Shown here piece after piece: positions 25,701 through 33,746 of a stretch of DNA of 64,000 nucleotides. The DNA is from Chloroflexota bacterium (lineage in GTDB: Bacteria > Chloroflexota > Chloroflexia > Chloroflexales > Herpetosiphonaceae), in NCBI GenBank assembly GCA_020161265.1, contig JAIUOC010000001.1, forward strand, positions 186,001-250,000, in the 5' to 3' direction. The position numbers and the translations under genes are program-made. Numbering within the stretch: position 1 is the stretch's first letter; every line of letters starts with the position of its first letter. The notes below the pieces were generated by a model, which saw only the letters and a list, made by a program, of their open reading frames with translations, was not told where the DNA came from and ran no database searches.

Positions 25701-26233
25701 TGATCTCGATCGAACAAACCCAACCTGAGCCAGCCGCAATGGCCGAGGCGATTCACCAAGTATTGGCCTTTGATTTAGGCGATCAACAGGTGATTGCTGG
25801 GGTTATGCTGCGGGTGGCGCATATCGAATTGAGCCTTAAACTCGGTGAATATGCTCATGGCGAACGTTTGTTGGAGCAAGTTGTCGAGCAACTTTCATCG
25901 TTGTGGTTTGGCACGTCGTTAGTCGTCAACTATCGTGCTCGTTTGGCAGCAGCGCAAGGCAAAATCAGCGAAGCCTTGCAACTAAGCGAGGGCTTGATCA
26001 ACGAACAGCCTGCTGGTGATGTGCATGATCTATGGCGTTTTCATGCGTGGCGAGCTGAATGGCTTGAAACGCAGGGCCAGCCTGATCAGGCATTGACCGA
26101 ACGCCAACAGGCTCAGCGCTTGATTCGCCATATTTCAAGTAATATTTTGCGCGATGAACTGCGCGATCATTTTCTCGGCATGCCCTTGGTTCAAGCGACG
26201 TTGCAAGAACCAAGCTCAAGCTTCATTATTTAG
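22751..26233 (+). CDS. Zinc-ribbon / class III cyclase / AAA ATPase / TPR signalling protein
   Basis: A 1160-residue cytoplasmic protein. It starts with a zinc ribbon (two CxxC pairs: MQCTECLN and FCSQCG). A class III nucleotide cyclase domain follows (about 35-220) with both metal aspartates (VMFADLVGFS, FIGDAIMAIFG) and the transition-state pair in NLAARLQ, so it looks catalytically competent. An NTPase domain has Walker A GEAGIGKS (259-266) and Walker B VIWSIEDIHWADE. The C-terminal half is TPR-like helical repeats. This architecture, close to AAA/cyclase regulators, suggests a signal-gated cyclase. Whether it makes cAMP or cGMP, and what binds the TPRs, is not visible. No clear ribosome-binding site precedes ATG 22751. 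Confidence 0.9.
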   Translation: MQCTECLNLNPASARFCSQCGRMLADAPLPRSERRRVTVMFADLVGFSSIAEQLDAEAVHRLINACFDRLVPIIEHYGGVVDKFIGDAIMAIFGAPLAHEDDPIRAVHAASAMLDAIAELSQQEGLALGLHIGINTGVVIAGGIGSLGRQHYSVIGDAVNLAARLQDLASNGEILVGPETQRMAAHVFDFAALGEKAIKGRSEQVAVFKLRGLNPRPSSGRGIKGLQSPMVGRSNELDSLLAVTDNLAQQRGRVVMAVGEAGIGKSRLLTEWRNQSLEQLPQVVWYEARCLSYTQESAYALLRDLVRSLIGVSLNDGEDEMAAALHQIATALLADQADQVIPALSHLLLLPASRRFDELSPQSLQALYITAVRRLVLAQGQHTPVIWSIEDIHWADEASVDVLQSLLQLHNDIPLVILATSRPDREVVGWRLVEAARDLKGLELNLAPLSLANGRELIANLLHFDGLPEHLRTAILNKADGNPFFVEEVIRTLIDREAIMHDGNSWVALEAINQIELPDSVHGLLAARIDRLPTELRQLLHIAAVIGRRFAIRVVAEVLGSTAEKLTNSIDLLVDRELLRRDRTNPNGYLRFRHALVHEVVYSTTLQTERRRLHGVVGETLETLYPSRREELAAALANHFMHAEHPKAFEYALLAGDVAYRQYALREAIRHYERAHDLSHQYELPLAVVRGLYLNYARATELVGETKQALDLYNHVLERCDSEQDTESLTIVLIERARLLMLPSLHRDLERSRSDTMRALELATQQGDRQSEARCYWLLALIEGHLSRFTDAEPWGEKALSLARELGMRELQAYCLNDFHRVAINRGQHELAEQMLREAIELWRSLNNLPMLADSLSGMADFYYSRRDLEQAVRYAREAERLSVMIGNAWNLGFSRSVLGGIALETGDIQQALHMFQSSIEQSSISGPIMLNMYSRTELLRLYRILGDYASALAVIDAAEAYLEQINDEALATLRQLTAALRLLISIEQTQPEPAAMAEAIHQVLAFDLGDQQVIAGVMLRVAHIELSLKLGEYAHGERLLEQVVEQLSSLWFGTSLVVNYRARLAAAQGKISEALQLSEGLINEQPAGDVHDLWRFHAWRAEWLETQGQPDQALTERQQAQRLIRHISSNILRDELRDHFLGMPLVQATLQEPSSSFII

Positions 26234-26431
26234 CAATTATTTGGCATAAGATCGATATTTTGAGAACGGGTGTGATAGCCTTTCGCTGATCCAAATCAAC
26301 CTTGTGAATTAGGAATGCGACGCAACGAGGCGTTGGCTCATGGGCTGGAATGCTGCTAGCCAACTGCCCATGCTGCGCTGTTGCACTGGTTCTCGTAGAT
26401 GCTGCGTTTTGCGGCAAGGAAAGGTCGGATC

Positions 26432-28681
26432 ATGACCGCGAGCGATCAACAAATCAACGACTTGTTGACTCAAATGACGTTGGAAGAGAAAATTTCGCTG
26501 ACGATCGGCCAAGATATGTGGAGCACCCACCCCGTCGAACGCTTGGGGCTTGGCTCGATCAATATGAACGATGGCCCGCATGGCTTGCGCAAACCCCCCG
26601 AAAATTCCTCAATTGGCATTATCGATGCGATTCCAGCAACCTGTTTTCCCACTGCTGCTGCCGTGGCCTCAACGTGGGATGTTGATTTGGCCAAAGCGAT
26701 TGGCGAGGCGATTGCCCAAGAATGCTTAGCCAACAACGTGCAAATTGTGCTTGGGCCTGGCATCAACCTCAAACGCACGCCCCTGGGTGGCCGTAATTTC
26801 GAATATTATTCCGAAGATCCGGTTTTGGCTGGTGAGTTGGGCACGGCGTTTGTCGAAGGTGTGCAAAGCCATGGCGTTGGCACATCGCTCAAACATTATG
26901 CCTGCAACAACCAAGAATTCGAGCGCATGACGATTAGCTCGGAAGTCGATCAACGGACTTTGCGCGAGTTGTATTTGGCAGCCTTCGAGCGCGTGGTCAA
27001 ACGAGCGCAACCTTGGACGATCATGGCGGCTTATAACAAAATCAATGGAATCTATGCAACCGAGCATCGTCAACTGCTAACTGAAATTCTGCGCGAAGAA
27101 TGGGGCTTTGAAGGCATTGTCGTTTCCGACTGGGGCGCAGTTAACGATAAGGCTGCCGCATTAACTGCTGGCCTCGATTTGGAAATGCCTGGCCCAGCGC
27201 TTAATCATGTTGAATTTTTGGCTGGTTTGGTACGCAAGGGAGCGCTCTCAGAAACCGTTATCGATACTGCCGCCAGCCGCATGCTCAAGATTATTCTGCG
27301 TGGCATTGCCCAACGCCAGCCCGAAGCTAGCTACGACAAAGCTATCCATCATGCTTTGGCTCGCCGTGCTGCCAGCGAATCGATGGTGCTGCTCAAGAAC
27401 GATGGCATTTTGCCGTTGCAGCCAACTGCTGGAAGCACAGTGGCGGTGATTGGCAATTTTGCCCAAAAGCCACGCTATCAGGGTGCTGGTAGCTCGGAAA
27501 TTAATGCAACTCAGGTCGATACGCCACTCGAAGCCTTGCAAACATGGCTGGCTGGGCAATCAGTTGAAGTTAAGTTTGCTGCTGGCTATGATCACGATGG
27601 CAATACCAATGATCAATTAATTGCTGAGGCGGTGGCGGTGGCCAAAAACGCTAGCCTGAGCTTAGTTTTGGTTGGTCTGCCCGATGCCTACGAAACTGAA
27701 GGCGCTGATCGGGCACACATGAACATGCCAACTGGACATAATCAATTGCTTGAAGCAGTGGCGGCAGTTCAAGCCAACACCGTAGCAATTTTGATCAATG
27801 GCTCAGCCGTGACGATTCCATGGCTTGATCAAGTGCGGGCGGTGCTTGAAGCAGGCTTGGCAGGTCAGGCCGTGGGTAGCGCCTTAGTCGATGTACTTTC
27901 GGGTTCTGTCAACCCCAGTGGCAAATTGGCCGAAACCTTCCCCCACGATCTCGCCGATACCCCAGCCTTTTTGAATTATCCAGGTGAAGCGGGAGTGGTG
28001 CGTTATGGTGAAGGCCTGTTTATTGGCTATCGCTACTACGATGTGCGCAAGGTCAAGCCATTATTCCCGTTTGGCTATGGCTTATCCTACACCAGTTTCC
28101 GCTATGATCAGATTGCGCTGAGTGCTGCCAGTATCGATGAAGCTACGCCCTTGACGGTCAGTGTTACCCTGACCAATACTGGCGAGCGGGCTGGCAAAGA
28201 AGTTGTGCAAGTGTATGTCAAACCAAGCAATTCGGCCTATCTGCGCCCAGTTAAGGAATTACGGGCGTTTGCCAAGCTTGAATTGGCCGCTGGCGAAACG
28301 AAAACCGTTGAATTGACCCTTACCGCCCGCGATTTCAGTTTGTATGATCAACAACGAGCGACTTGGCGTATGGAAGGCGGCAGCTATCAGATTTTGGCTG
28401 GTGGTTGCAGCGCTGATCTGCCATTAGTGGCCGATCTGACGGTGAATGAAGACCCTCGTTCAGCTCGCAAAGTGCTCACGCGCATGAGTTCCATCAAGGA
28501 ATTCTTGGATGATCCGATTGGCGCTGAGATTTTGCATGCGACTGCTGGAGCTTTTATCGAAGGCCAAAGCGCTAGCACCCGCGCGATTTTCGAGCCAATT
28601 CCATTGGCCAAATTTGTTAACTTTGGCTTCTTCGAGGCCAGCCAAGTTGATGAAATTGTGGCCAAGGTCAATCAGGGCTAG
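26432..28681 (+). CDS. Glycoside hydrolase family 3 beta-glucosidase
   Basis: A 749-residue enzyme with no signal peptide, so intracellular. The N-terminal barrel ends with the nucleophile D233 in GIVVSDWGAV. The sugar-binding segment is SLKHYACNNQE(F)ER; the alpha/beta sandwich follows, and the C-terminal fibronectin-III-like domain begins near LTVSVTLTNTGERAGKEVVQVYV. The order and length match bacterial beta-glucosidases that release glucose from short beta-glucans. ATG 26432 has AAGGAAAGG upstream; a longer frame from 26399 overlaps that site. It lies a few kb from the secreted GH81 glucanase and could finish digestion of its products. That link is inferred from proximity and known specificities. 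Confidence 0.93.
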   Translation: MTASDQQINDLLTQMTLEEKISLTIGQDMWSTHPVERLGLGSINMNDGPHGLRKPPENSSIGIIDAIPATCFPTAAAVASTWDVDLAKAIGEAIAQECLANNVQIVLGPGINLKRTPLGGRNFEYYSEDPVLAGELGTAFVEGVQSHGVGTSLKHYACNNQEFERMTISSEVDQRTLRELYLAAFERVVKRAQPWTIMAAYNKINGIYATEHRQLLTEILREEWGFEGIVVSDWGAVNDKAAALTAGLDLEMPGPALNHVEFLAGLVRKGALSETVIDTAASRMLKIILRGIAQRQPEASYDKAIHHALARRAASESMVLLKNDGILPLQPTAGSTVAVIGNFAQKPRYQGAGSSEINATQVDTPLEALQTWLAGQSVEVKFAAGYDHDGNTNDQLIAEAVAVAKNASLSLVLVGLPDAYETEGADRAHMNMPTGHNQLLEAVAAVQANTVAILINGSAVTIPWLDQVRAVLEAGLAGQAVGSALVDVLSGSVNPSGKLAETFPHDLADTPAFLNYPGEAGVVRYGEGLFIGYRYYDVRKVKPLFPFGYGLSYTSFRYDQIALSAASIDEATPLTVSVTLTNTGERAGKEVVQVYVKPSNSAYLRPVKELRAFAKLELAAGETKTVELTLTARDFSLYDQQRATWRMEGGSYQILAGGCSADLPLVADLTVNEDPRSARKVLTRMSSIKEFLDDPIGAEILHATAGAFIEGQSASTRAIFEPIPLAKFVNFGFFEASQVDEIVAKVNQG

Positions 28682-28695
28682 TTTGTTGCTGCTTG

Positions 28696-28728
28696 GGGAT
28701 CGGTGGTATTACTACCGATCCCTTTTTT
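28696..28728 (+). terminator. Intrinsic terminator after the GH3 gene
   Basis: GGGATCGGT (28696-28704) pairs with ACCGATCCC (28714-28722), followed by TTTTTT. Confidence 0.9.
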
Positions 28729-28732
28729 GATC

Positions 28733-28798
28733 CACGAAGCGCACGAAGGACGAAACCGCGAAGGGCACGAAGATCGCGAAGGACGAAACCGCCTTCAC
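28733..28798. repeat. CGAAG-type intergenic repeat, copy 2
   Basis: Five or more imperfect CGAAG(G/C)(G/A)CACGAAG units in direct order, including the block GGACGAAACCGC twice. It lies between two convergent genes. Confidence 0.75.
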
Positions 28799-28817
28799 AT
28801 CATCGCCTTAATATGAT

Positions 28818-31130
28818 TTAGTTTACGACGTAGGGAATCATAACCCTATAGATTTGATTTGGAATAGTAGTTGGCGTGTTGCTTGGCACTGGTGTATTTG
28901 TAACGGTATTGGTTGGCGTACTGGTACTGGTTGGGGTGCTGCTTGGCACTGGTGTATTTGTAACGGTACTAGTATTGGTTGGGGTGCTGCTTGGCACTGG
29001 TGTATTTGTAACGGTATTAGTTGGCGTACTGGTACTGGTTGGTGTATTGGTTGGTGTTGGGGTGATCGTTGGGGTTGCTGTGTTGCTTGGCACTTGGTAT
29101 TCCAACTGGAGATGGGCCACACCCAATGATGGGATTGAGCCAGCATGGGTAAAATTGCCTGCAAGATACAGATCATTTTTCGTTACGGCAATCTGTTCAA
29201 TTGGGCCATTGATTGGTGTTGCCAAGCCTTGCCATTTTGTGCCATCCCAACGGGCGAGTGAGCCTGTTTGCTGCTGATTGACAGCGTTGAACCTACCGCC
29301 CACATAGAGGTAATCTTCACCATCAATGGCCAAGCGGTTAATATCATTATCAAACTGGGCAGCATCGTCAAGCATGCCATCGGTTACATTTAGGTGATAG
29401 AGCGAATCCTGGCCACTGATATATAAATTATCGCGCCATTCAATAACTTGCGGATAACTGTCATCGCCGACTTGTGTGCCAGTAAATTCTTCCCAGCGAT
29501 TATCGCGCCAAATATGAATAGAGATGATATACGAATAGCGATCATTCCTAATTTCTACCACATAAAACTGATTATCGATCTGGTAAACCATGGATTCATG
29601 GCTATAATTGCGAACATTGAATGCTTGCCATGAGTGATCTTGATTAATTTGGAGGGTTTTGGTATAGGTTTGACCATTGATCGTGCCTGGAAAATAGCTT
29701 TTGACCAGCATGCTTGTTCCAGAGCGCGTCCAATTGATAAAAGTTCCGGTGATTGCTACTGGATTGGTGAGCGTACCGGTTGAATTGATCTCCCAAAGAG
29801 CGCTGGGGTTGCTATTATTGACACTAAATGGACTGCCGCTGATCAAATAAGTCCGCTCATCATCGATGGTAACAAGCCTGCTGCTCTGACTCATCCCATA
29901 GATTTGCTGCCAGTTTGTGCCATTCCATTGTTGCAGGTTGGTCTGGCCATTGACATTAACCACAACTTGGCGATTTACGCCGCCAATATCATAGACTGGG
30001 ACAGCTAAGCCTGTGTTTGCTAGGCTGCTTAGGTTCGTTCCATCCCACGCGATCAATTGGCTTGGTTGGTTGTTGACAACGAACGTGCCTGCAATATACA
30101 GCTGATCGCTATTGCCCACAACTGAACTGATGCTCGTAATGCTGGCAGGAAGCTGAACTGGTTGCCATTGTTCATTCACCAGTTTCCAGAGCGCATTCGT
30201 GCTATAAACATACAAACCATCAGCATCAAATACACCACGAAGATTTTCGGGCAGATCATCACCAATCTGTGTCCATTGATTATTGAAATAGGCATAAAGA
30301 TTGGTTTGTTGTGGGTTCGCGGTCGGATAGCCCCAGGCATAGATTATGTCCTGAATATTGGTCATATCATCAAGCTGTAATCTCACATTTGCTGGCCTTA
30401 ACATTTGTGACCATTGGCCGTTAGCAAATAGGGCAAAGCCACTGATTGGAACATTGTTTATATACTGAAATGCCCCAGTCACGACCAATTGTTGTCCAGT
30501 GGAGGCTGCTCGTAGTGCTTTATCTTCAAAATTGCCAAGCGCACCAATGCCGGTTGGCTTCCAATAGGCCACCGAATTAGCTGCAACCGAATCAAATTGT
30601 GAGAAGTTGCCAACAATATATAAGGTGTCACTAATAACAGCAAAATCATTGACTTGTGATGGTGTACGATCCCAATAATCGTTTATGCCTTGTGTGCCAG
30701 CCCCGAAGCCTTGGAACTGCGTCCCATCCCAACGGCCTAAACCGTTAATGCCTCTGCCTGCCAGATTTTTAAAACTTCCGCCAATAATGAGTTGATTTTG
30801 GTAGGTTTCAAAAGTTTTGATGCTATTGATGTCGTTTGGCTGTAAGCCATGGGTATGCCAAGTTGTTCCATCCCATGAGGCTAACCCATTGCCCAATTGA
30901 TTATTGAGATAGGCAAAATTACCAGCTACATATAAGCGATTATCGAGGCCAAGATACAGTTTATTGATGCTGCCGGTTTTTTGCAGGCTATTACCAATCG
31001 TGCTATCCCAAACTCCGTTAATGCTCGAATTGCTTGGTTGTTGGGCGCGAGTGATCGCAAGGCTTGGTAGCATCATGAGCATTATGAGAATAAATCCCAC
31101 TTGGCGACGGGTTGTCCCGAATTTGTGCAT
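28818..31130 (-). CDS. Secreted WDG-repeat beta-propeller-like surface protein
   Basis: A 770-residue exported protein with a signal peptide (about 29 residues: basic N-terminus, then a hydrophobic run ending ITRAQ). The body contains many units of the form LASWDGTTW, LGRWDGTQF, LIAWDGTNL and LARWDGTKW, spaced with LYVAGNF or LYIAGTF segments, as in Rax2/cortical-marker-like propellers. Near the C-terminus a Thr/Pro/Ser stalk (TNTPVPSSTPT repeats) is coded by near-identical DNA repeats at 28866-29080. The protein ends YRVMIPYVVN. This hydrophobic tail with a central Pro after a Thr/Pro stalk is common in Chloroflexota secreted proteins and may be a surface-anchoring signal. The ligand is unknown. 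Confidence 0.8.
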   Translation of the reverse strand: MHKFGTTRRQVGFILIMLMMLPSLAITRAQQPSNSSINGVWDSTIGNSLQKTGSINKLYLGLDNRLYVAGNFAYLNNQLGNGLASWDGTTWHTHGLQPNDINSIKTFETYQNQLIIGGSFKNLAGRGINGLGRWDGTQFQGFGAGTQGINDYWDRTPSQVNDFAVISDTLYIVGNFSQFDSVAANSVAYWKPTGIGALGNFEDKALRAASTGQQLVVTGAFQYINNVPISGFALFANGQWSQMLRPANVRLQLDDMTNIQDIIYAWGYPTANPQQTNLYAYFNNQWTQIGDDLPENLRGVFDADGLYVYSTNALWKLVNEQWQPVQLPASITSISSVVGNSDQLYIAGTFVVNNQPSQLIAWDGTNLSSLANTGLAVPVYDIGGVNRQVVVNVNGQTNLQQWNGTNWQQIYGMSQSSRLVTIDDERTYLISGSPFSVNNSNPSALWEINSTGTLTNPVAITGTFINWTRSGTSMLVKSYFPGTINGQTYTKTLQINQDHSWQAFNVRNYSHESMVYQIDNQFYVVEIRNDRYSYIISIHIWRDNRWEEFTGTQVGDDSYPQVIEWRDNLYISGQDSLYHLNVTDGMLDDAAQFDNDINRLAIDGEDYLYVGGRFNAVNQQQTGSLARWDGTKWQGLATPINGPIEQIAVTKNDLYLAGNFTHAGSIPSLGVAHLQLEYQVPSNTATPTITPTPTNTPTSTSTPTNTVTNTPVPSSTPTNTSTVTNTPVPSSTPTSTSTPTNTVTNTPVPSNTPTTIPNQIYRVMIPYVVN
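28866..29080. repeat. Tandem DNA repeat coding the Thr/Pro stalk
   Basis: A unit containing TTGGCACTGGTGTATTTGTA recurs at least three times with variable spacers inside the 3' part of the surface-protein gene. Copy number could change by slippage or recombination, which would alter stalk length. Confidence 0.8.
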
Positions 31131-31498
31131 AGCTGCTCCTCAAATCTGCTAGATCGTGTTGTAGAGCTGTAGAATAGCATTGATCGGTGGCTGCTAGACT
31201 AACAAATTAACGAACATTTCCCCTAACATGTTTGCGGATCAATGAATAATTCACGAAGAGCACGCAGAACGAAACCGCGAAGACCGCCAAACGGGGGTTT
31301 AGGGATCAGGTGTCAGGGGTCAGTTTGAAATCATGTGGCTGCTAAATTCTATTTACCCTCTGCGCCTTTGGGTTAAAGTCAAAATCCCTTTATTGCGGTT
31401 GCATTTCTGAACCCTAGCCCCTGACTGCTGGCTCCTATATTGCCTTGAGCCAAAAAGAATGCCATAATTGGCCATACCAGTGCTGTGGGAGACTGCTT
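31131..31498. other. 368-base repeat-rich intergenic region
   Basis: It contains a CGAAG-type repeat (31252-31290), GGGATCAGGTGTCAGGGGTC (31301-31320), a TTTACCCTCTGCGCCT block (about 31350-31365) that recurs inverted near 47430, and a CCTAGCCCCTGACTG block (about 31421-31435). No gene is seen. The promoter of eutBC should lie near its right end, but no convincing pair was found. Confidence 0.6.
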
Positions 31499-32890
31499 AT
31501 GACCAGCTATCAGCATTCAATTCGCCAACGCCTCTACCAATTCGATTCGCTCAAAACTCTCTTGGCTAAGGCTACCCCTGAACGTTCGGGCGATGCTTTG
31601 GCGGGCTTGATCGCTGCCAGTGCTGAGGAACGGGTGGCAGCGCAGTGGTGTTTGGCCGATCTACCATTAACCATCTTTCTCAACGAAGTCGTGATTCCCT
31701 ATGAAACTGATGAAGTGACACGCTTGATTATCGATAGCCATGATCAGGCAGCGTTTGCCCCAATTCGCCATTTGACGGTTGGTGGTTTGCGCGAGTGGTT
31801 GCTCGATTATCGCACTGATAGCCAGCAGTTGGCGGCGGTGGCGGCAGGTATCACGCCCGAAATGGCGGCGGCAGTTTCCAAAATTATGCGCAACCAAGAT
31901 TTAATTGCGGTTGCCAAAAAGTGCCAAGTGATTACGCGCTTTCGCAATACCTTGGGCTTGGCGGGGCGTTTCTCCTCACGCTTGCAACCCAATCATCCAA
32001 CCGATGATCCCCAAGGCATTGCAGCAGCAATTTTCGATGGCCTGTTATATGGCTGTGGCGATGCAGTGATTGGGATTAATCCGGCGACCGATAGCCCGCA
32101 AGCCATGACCAGTTTGCTGCATTTAATTGATGAATTACGTCAGCGCTACGCCATGCCGGTGCAATCGTGTGTGTTGGCTCATGTCACCACCGCCTTGCAA
32201 GTGATCGAGCGTGGTGCTCCAGTCGATTTGGTGTTTCAATCGATTGCCGGAACCGAGGCGGCCAATCGTAGTTTTGGCATCGATTTAGCGCTGTTGCACG
32301 AAGCCAATCAAGCAGCACGCGGCTTGCAGCGTGGCACAATTGGCAATAATGTGATGTATTTTGAAACTGGCCAAGGCAGCGCACTTTCAGCCAATGCCCA
32401 TTATGGCGTTGATCAACAGACCTGCGAGGCGCGAGCTTATGCGGTGGCGCGAGCCTTCGAGCCATTGCTGGTCAACACGGTTGTGGGTTTTATCGGCCCT
32501 GAATATCTCTACGATGGCAAGCAAATTACGCGGGCAGCCTTAGAAGACCATTTTTGTGGCAAATTGTTGGGCCTGCCGATGGGCTGTGATGCCTGCTATA
32601 CCAACCATGCCGAAGCCGACCAAAACGATATTGATAACCTGCTGGTGCTGCTGGCCAGCGCTGGTTGCACCTATGTGATGGGTGTGCCTGGTGCTGATGA
32701 TATTATGCTCAATTATCAAAGCACTTCGTATCACGATATTCGTTTTGTGCAAACAACCTTGGGTTTGCGTTCAGCCCCCGAGTTTGAAGCATGGCTGCAA
32801 CAGCTTGGTATTAGCGATCAAGCAGGCCGTTTGATTGCCAACGAGCGTCATCGTTTGTTGCAATCAGCCGCCCAGTTGGGAGCATTGTAA
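31499..32890 (+). CDS. eutB: Ethanolamine ammonia-lyase large subunit
   Basis: A 463-residue TIM-barrel subunit of the adenosylcobalamin-dependent enzyme that converts ethanolamine to acetaldehyde and ammonia. Recognised from GDALAGLIAASAEERVAAQ, GLAGRFSSRLQPNHPTDDPQGIAAAIFDGLLYGCGDAVIGINPATDS, IAGTEAANRSFGID and LGLPMGCDACYTNHAEADQND. It is the normal length. ATG 31499 follows GGGAGA; the frame extends upstream to 31445 with no ribosome-binding site. It overlaps eutC by one base. No eut microcompartment, regulator or EutA reactivase genes are adjacent. Confidence 0.95.
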   Translation: MTSYQHSIRQRLYQFDSLKTLLAKATPERSGDALAGLIAASAEERVAAQWCLADLPLTIFLNEVVIPYETDEVTRLIIDSHDQAAFAPIRHLTVGGLREWLLDYRTDSQQLAAVAAGITPEMAAAVSKIMRNQDLIAVAKKCQVITRFRNTLGLAGRFSSRLQPNHPTDDPQGIAAAIFDGLLYGCGDAVIGINPATDSPQAMTSLLHLIDELRQRYAMPVQSCVLAHVTTALQVIERGAPVDLVFQSIAGTEAANRSFGIDLALLHEANQAARGLQRGTIGNNVMYFETGQGSALSANAHYGVDQQTCEARAYAVARAFEPLLVNTVVGFIGPEYLYDGKQITRAALEDHFCGKLLGLPMGCDACYTNHAEADQNDIDNLLVLLASAGCTYVMGVPGADDIMLNYQSTSYHDIRFVQTTLGLRSAPEFEAWLQQLGISDQAGRLIANERHRLLQSAAQLGAL

Positions 32891-33663
32891 TGGCCGAACA
32901 ATCTGAAACTGAGCTTTGGCAACGCTTGCGCCAATTTACCAATGCGCGGATTGGCCTTGGTCGAGTCGGCGATGCACTGCCAACCAAGGCCAATTTGGCG
33001 TTTCAACAAGACCATGCCTTAGCCCGTGATGCAGTCCATGCCCAAGTTGATTTTGCGGCGATTGCTAGCGCATTACAACCTGAATTTCCCCAAATACTCA
33101 GGCTCAAAAGCGCTGCCTTGGATCGTGCAACCTATCTCAAGCGACCAGATTTAGGCCGCAGCTTGCATGCTGAATCGCGTCAGCAACTTGAGGCCTTGCA
33201 CGCTGAGCCATGCACTGTAGCCTTGGTGGTGGCCGATGGCTTGTCGGCGGTGGCGATTGAACGTCATGCTGCACCGCTGCTGAACATAATCAAGCCGCAA
33301 CTTGTGGCGCTTGGTTGGTCGCTTGCGCCGTTGGTGCTGGTTGAACAAGGGCGGGTGGCGATTGGCGATGAAATTGGCGAATTGCTCAAGGCCGAGTTGG
33401 TGGTGGTATTGATTGGTGAGCGACCTGGCTTGAGCGTTGCCGATAGTTTGGGCATCTATTTAACCTATGCGCCGCAGCGAGGCCGCAACGATGCTGAGCG
33501 CAACTGCATCTCCAACATTCACCCGCAAGGCTTGAGTTATGCAGCAGCTAGCGATTTATTAATCTATTTGCTGGGGCAGGCTCGCCAACGGCGCTTGACT
33601 GGAGTCGCCCTCAAGGACGAGCGCCAGCAACTTGGCGCAACCACCAATCCCGCGCTTGAATAA
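32890..33663 (+). CDS. eutC: Ethanolamine ammonia-lyase small subunit
   Basis: A 257-residue subunit that helps bind adenosylcobalamin and completes the (EutBC) complex. TNARIGLGRVGDALPTKANLAFQQDHALARDAVH, LVVADGLSAVAIERHA, VVLIGERPGLSVADSLG and RNCISNIHPQGLSY are the conserved family blocks. Its start overlaps the eutB stop (TAATG), indicating translational coupling. The N-terminal extension used for microcompartment targeting in enterobacteria is short or absent, in keeping with a cytosolic enzyme. It is the last gene of the two-gene operon. Confidence 0.95.
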   Translation: MAEQSETELWQRLRQFTNARIGLGRVGDALPTKANLAFQQDHALARDAVHAQVDFAAIASALQPEFPQILRLKSAALDRATYLKRPDLGRSLHAESRQQLEALHAEPCTVALVVADGLSAVAIERHAAPLLNIIKPQLVALGWSLAPLVLVEQGRVAIGDEIGELLKAELVVVLIGERPGLSVADSLGIYLTYAPQRGRNDAERNCISNIHPQGLSYAAASDLLIYLLGQARQRRLTGVALKDERQQLGATTNPALE

Positions 33664-33746
33664 CAAACTTGGTAGAAAATGTCAAGTTTTATCGGCTATG
33701 CTTTGCTAAGCTACTAGCAGATTGATGGCTAGTAGGAGCAAACACA

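Noticed and set aside
28854-29277. Plus-strand frames opposite the Thr/Pro stalk
   Set aside because: They are reverse readings of the TNTPVPSSTPT repeat (giving GTGVFVT-type repeats); the minus-strand gene with a signal peptide explains the sequence.
31131-31498. Cobalamin riboswitch before eutBC
   Set aside because: I looked for the B12-box type conserved core and found only repeat sequence.
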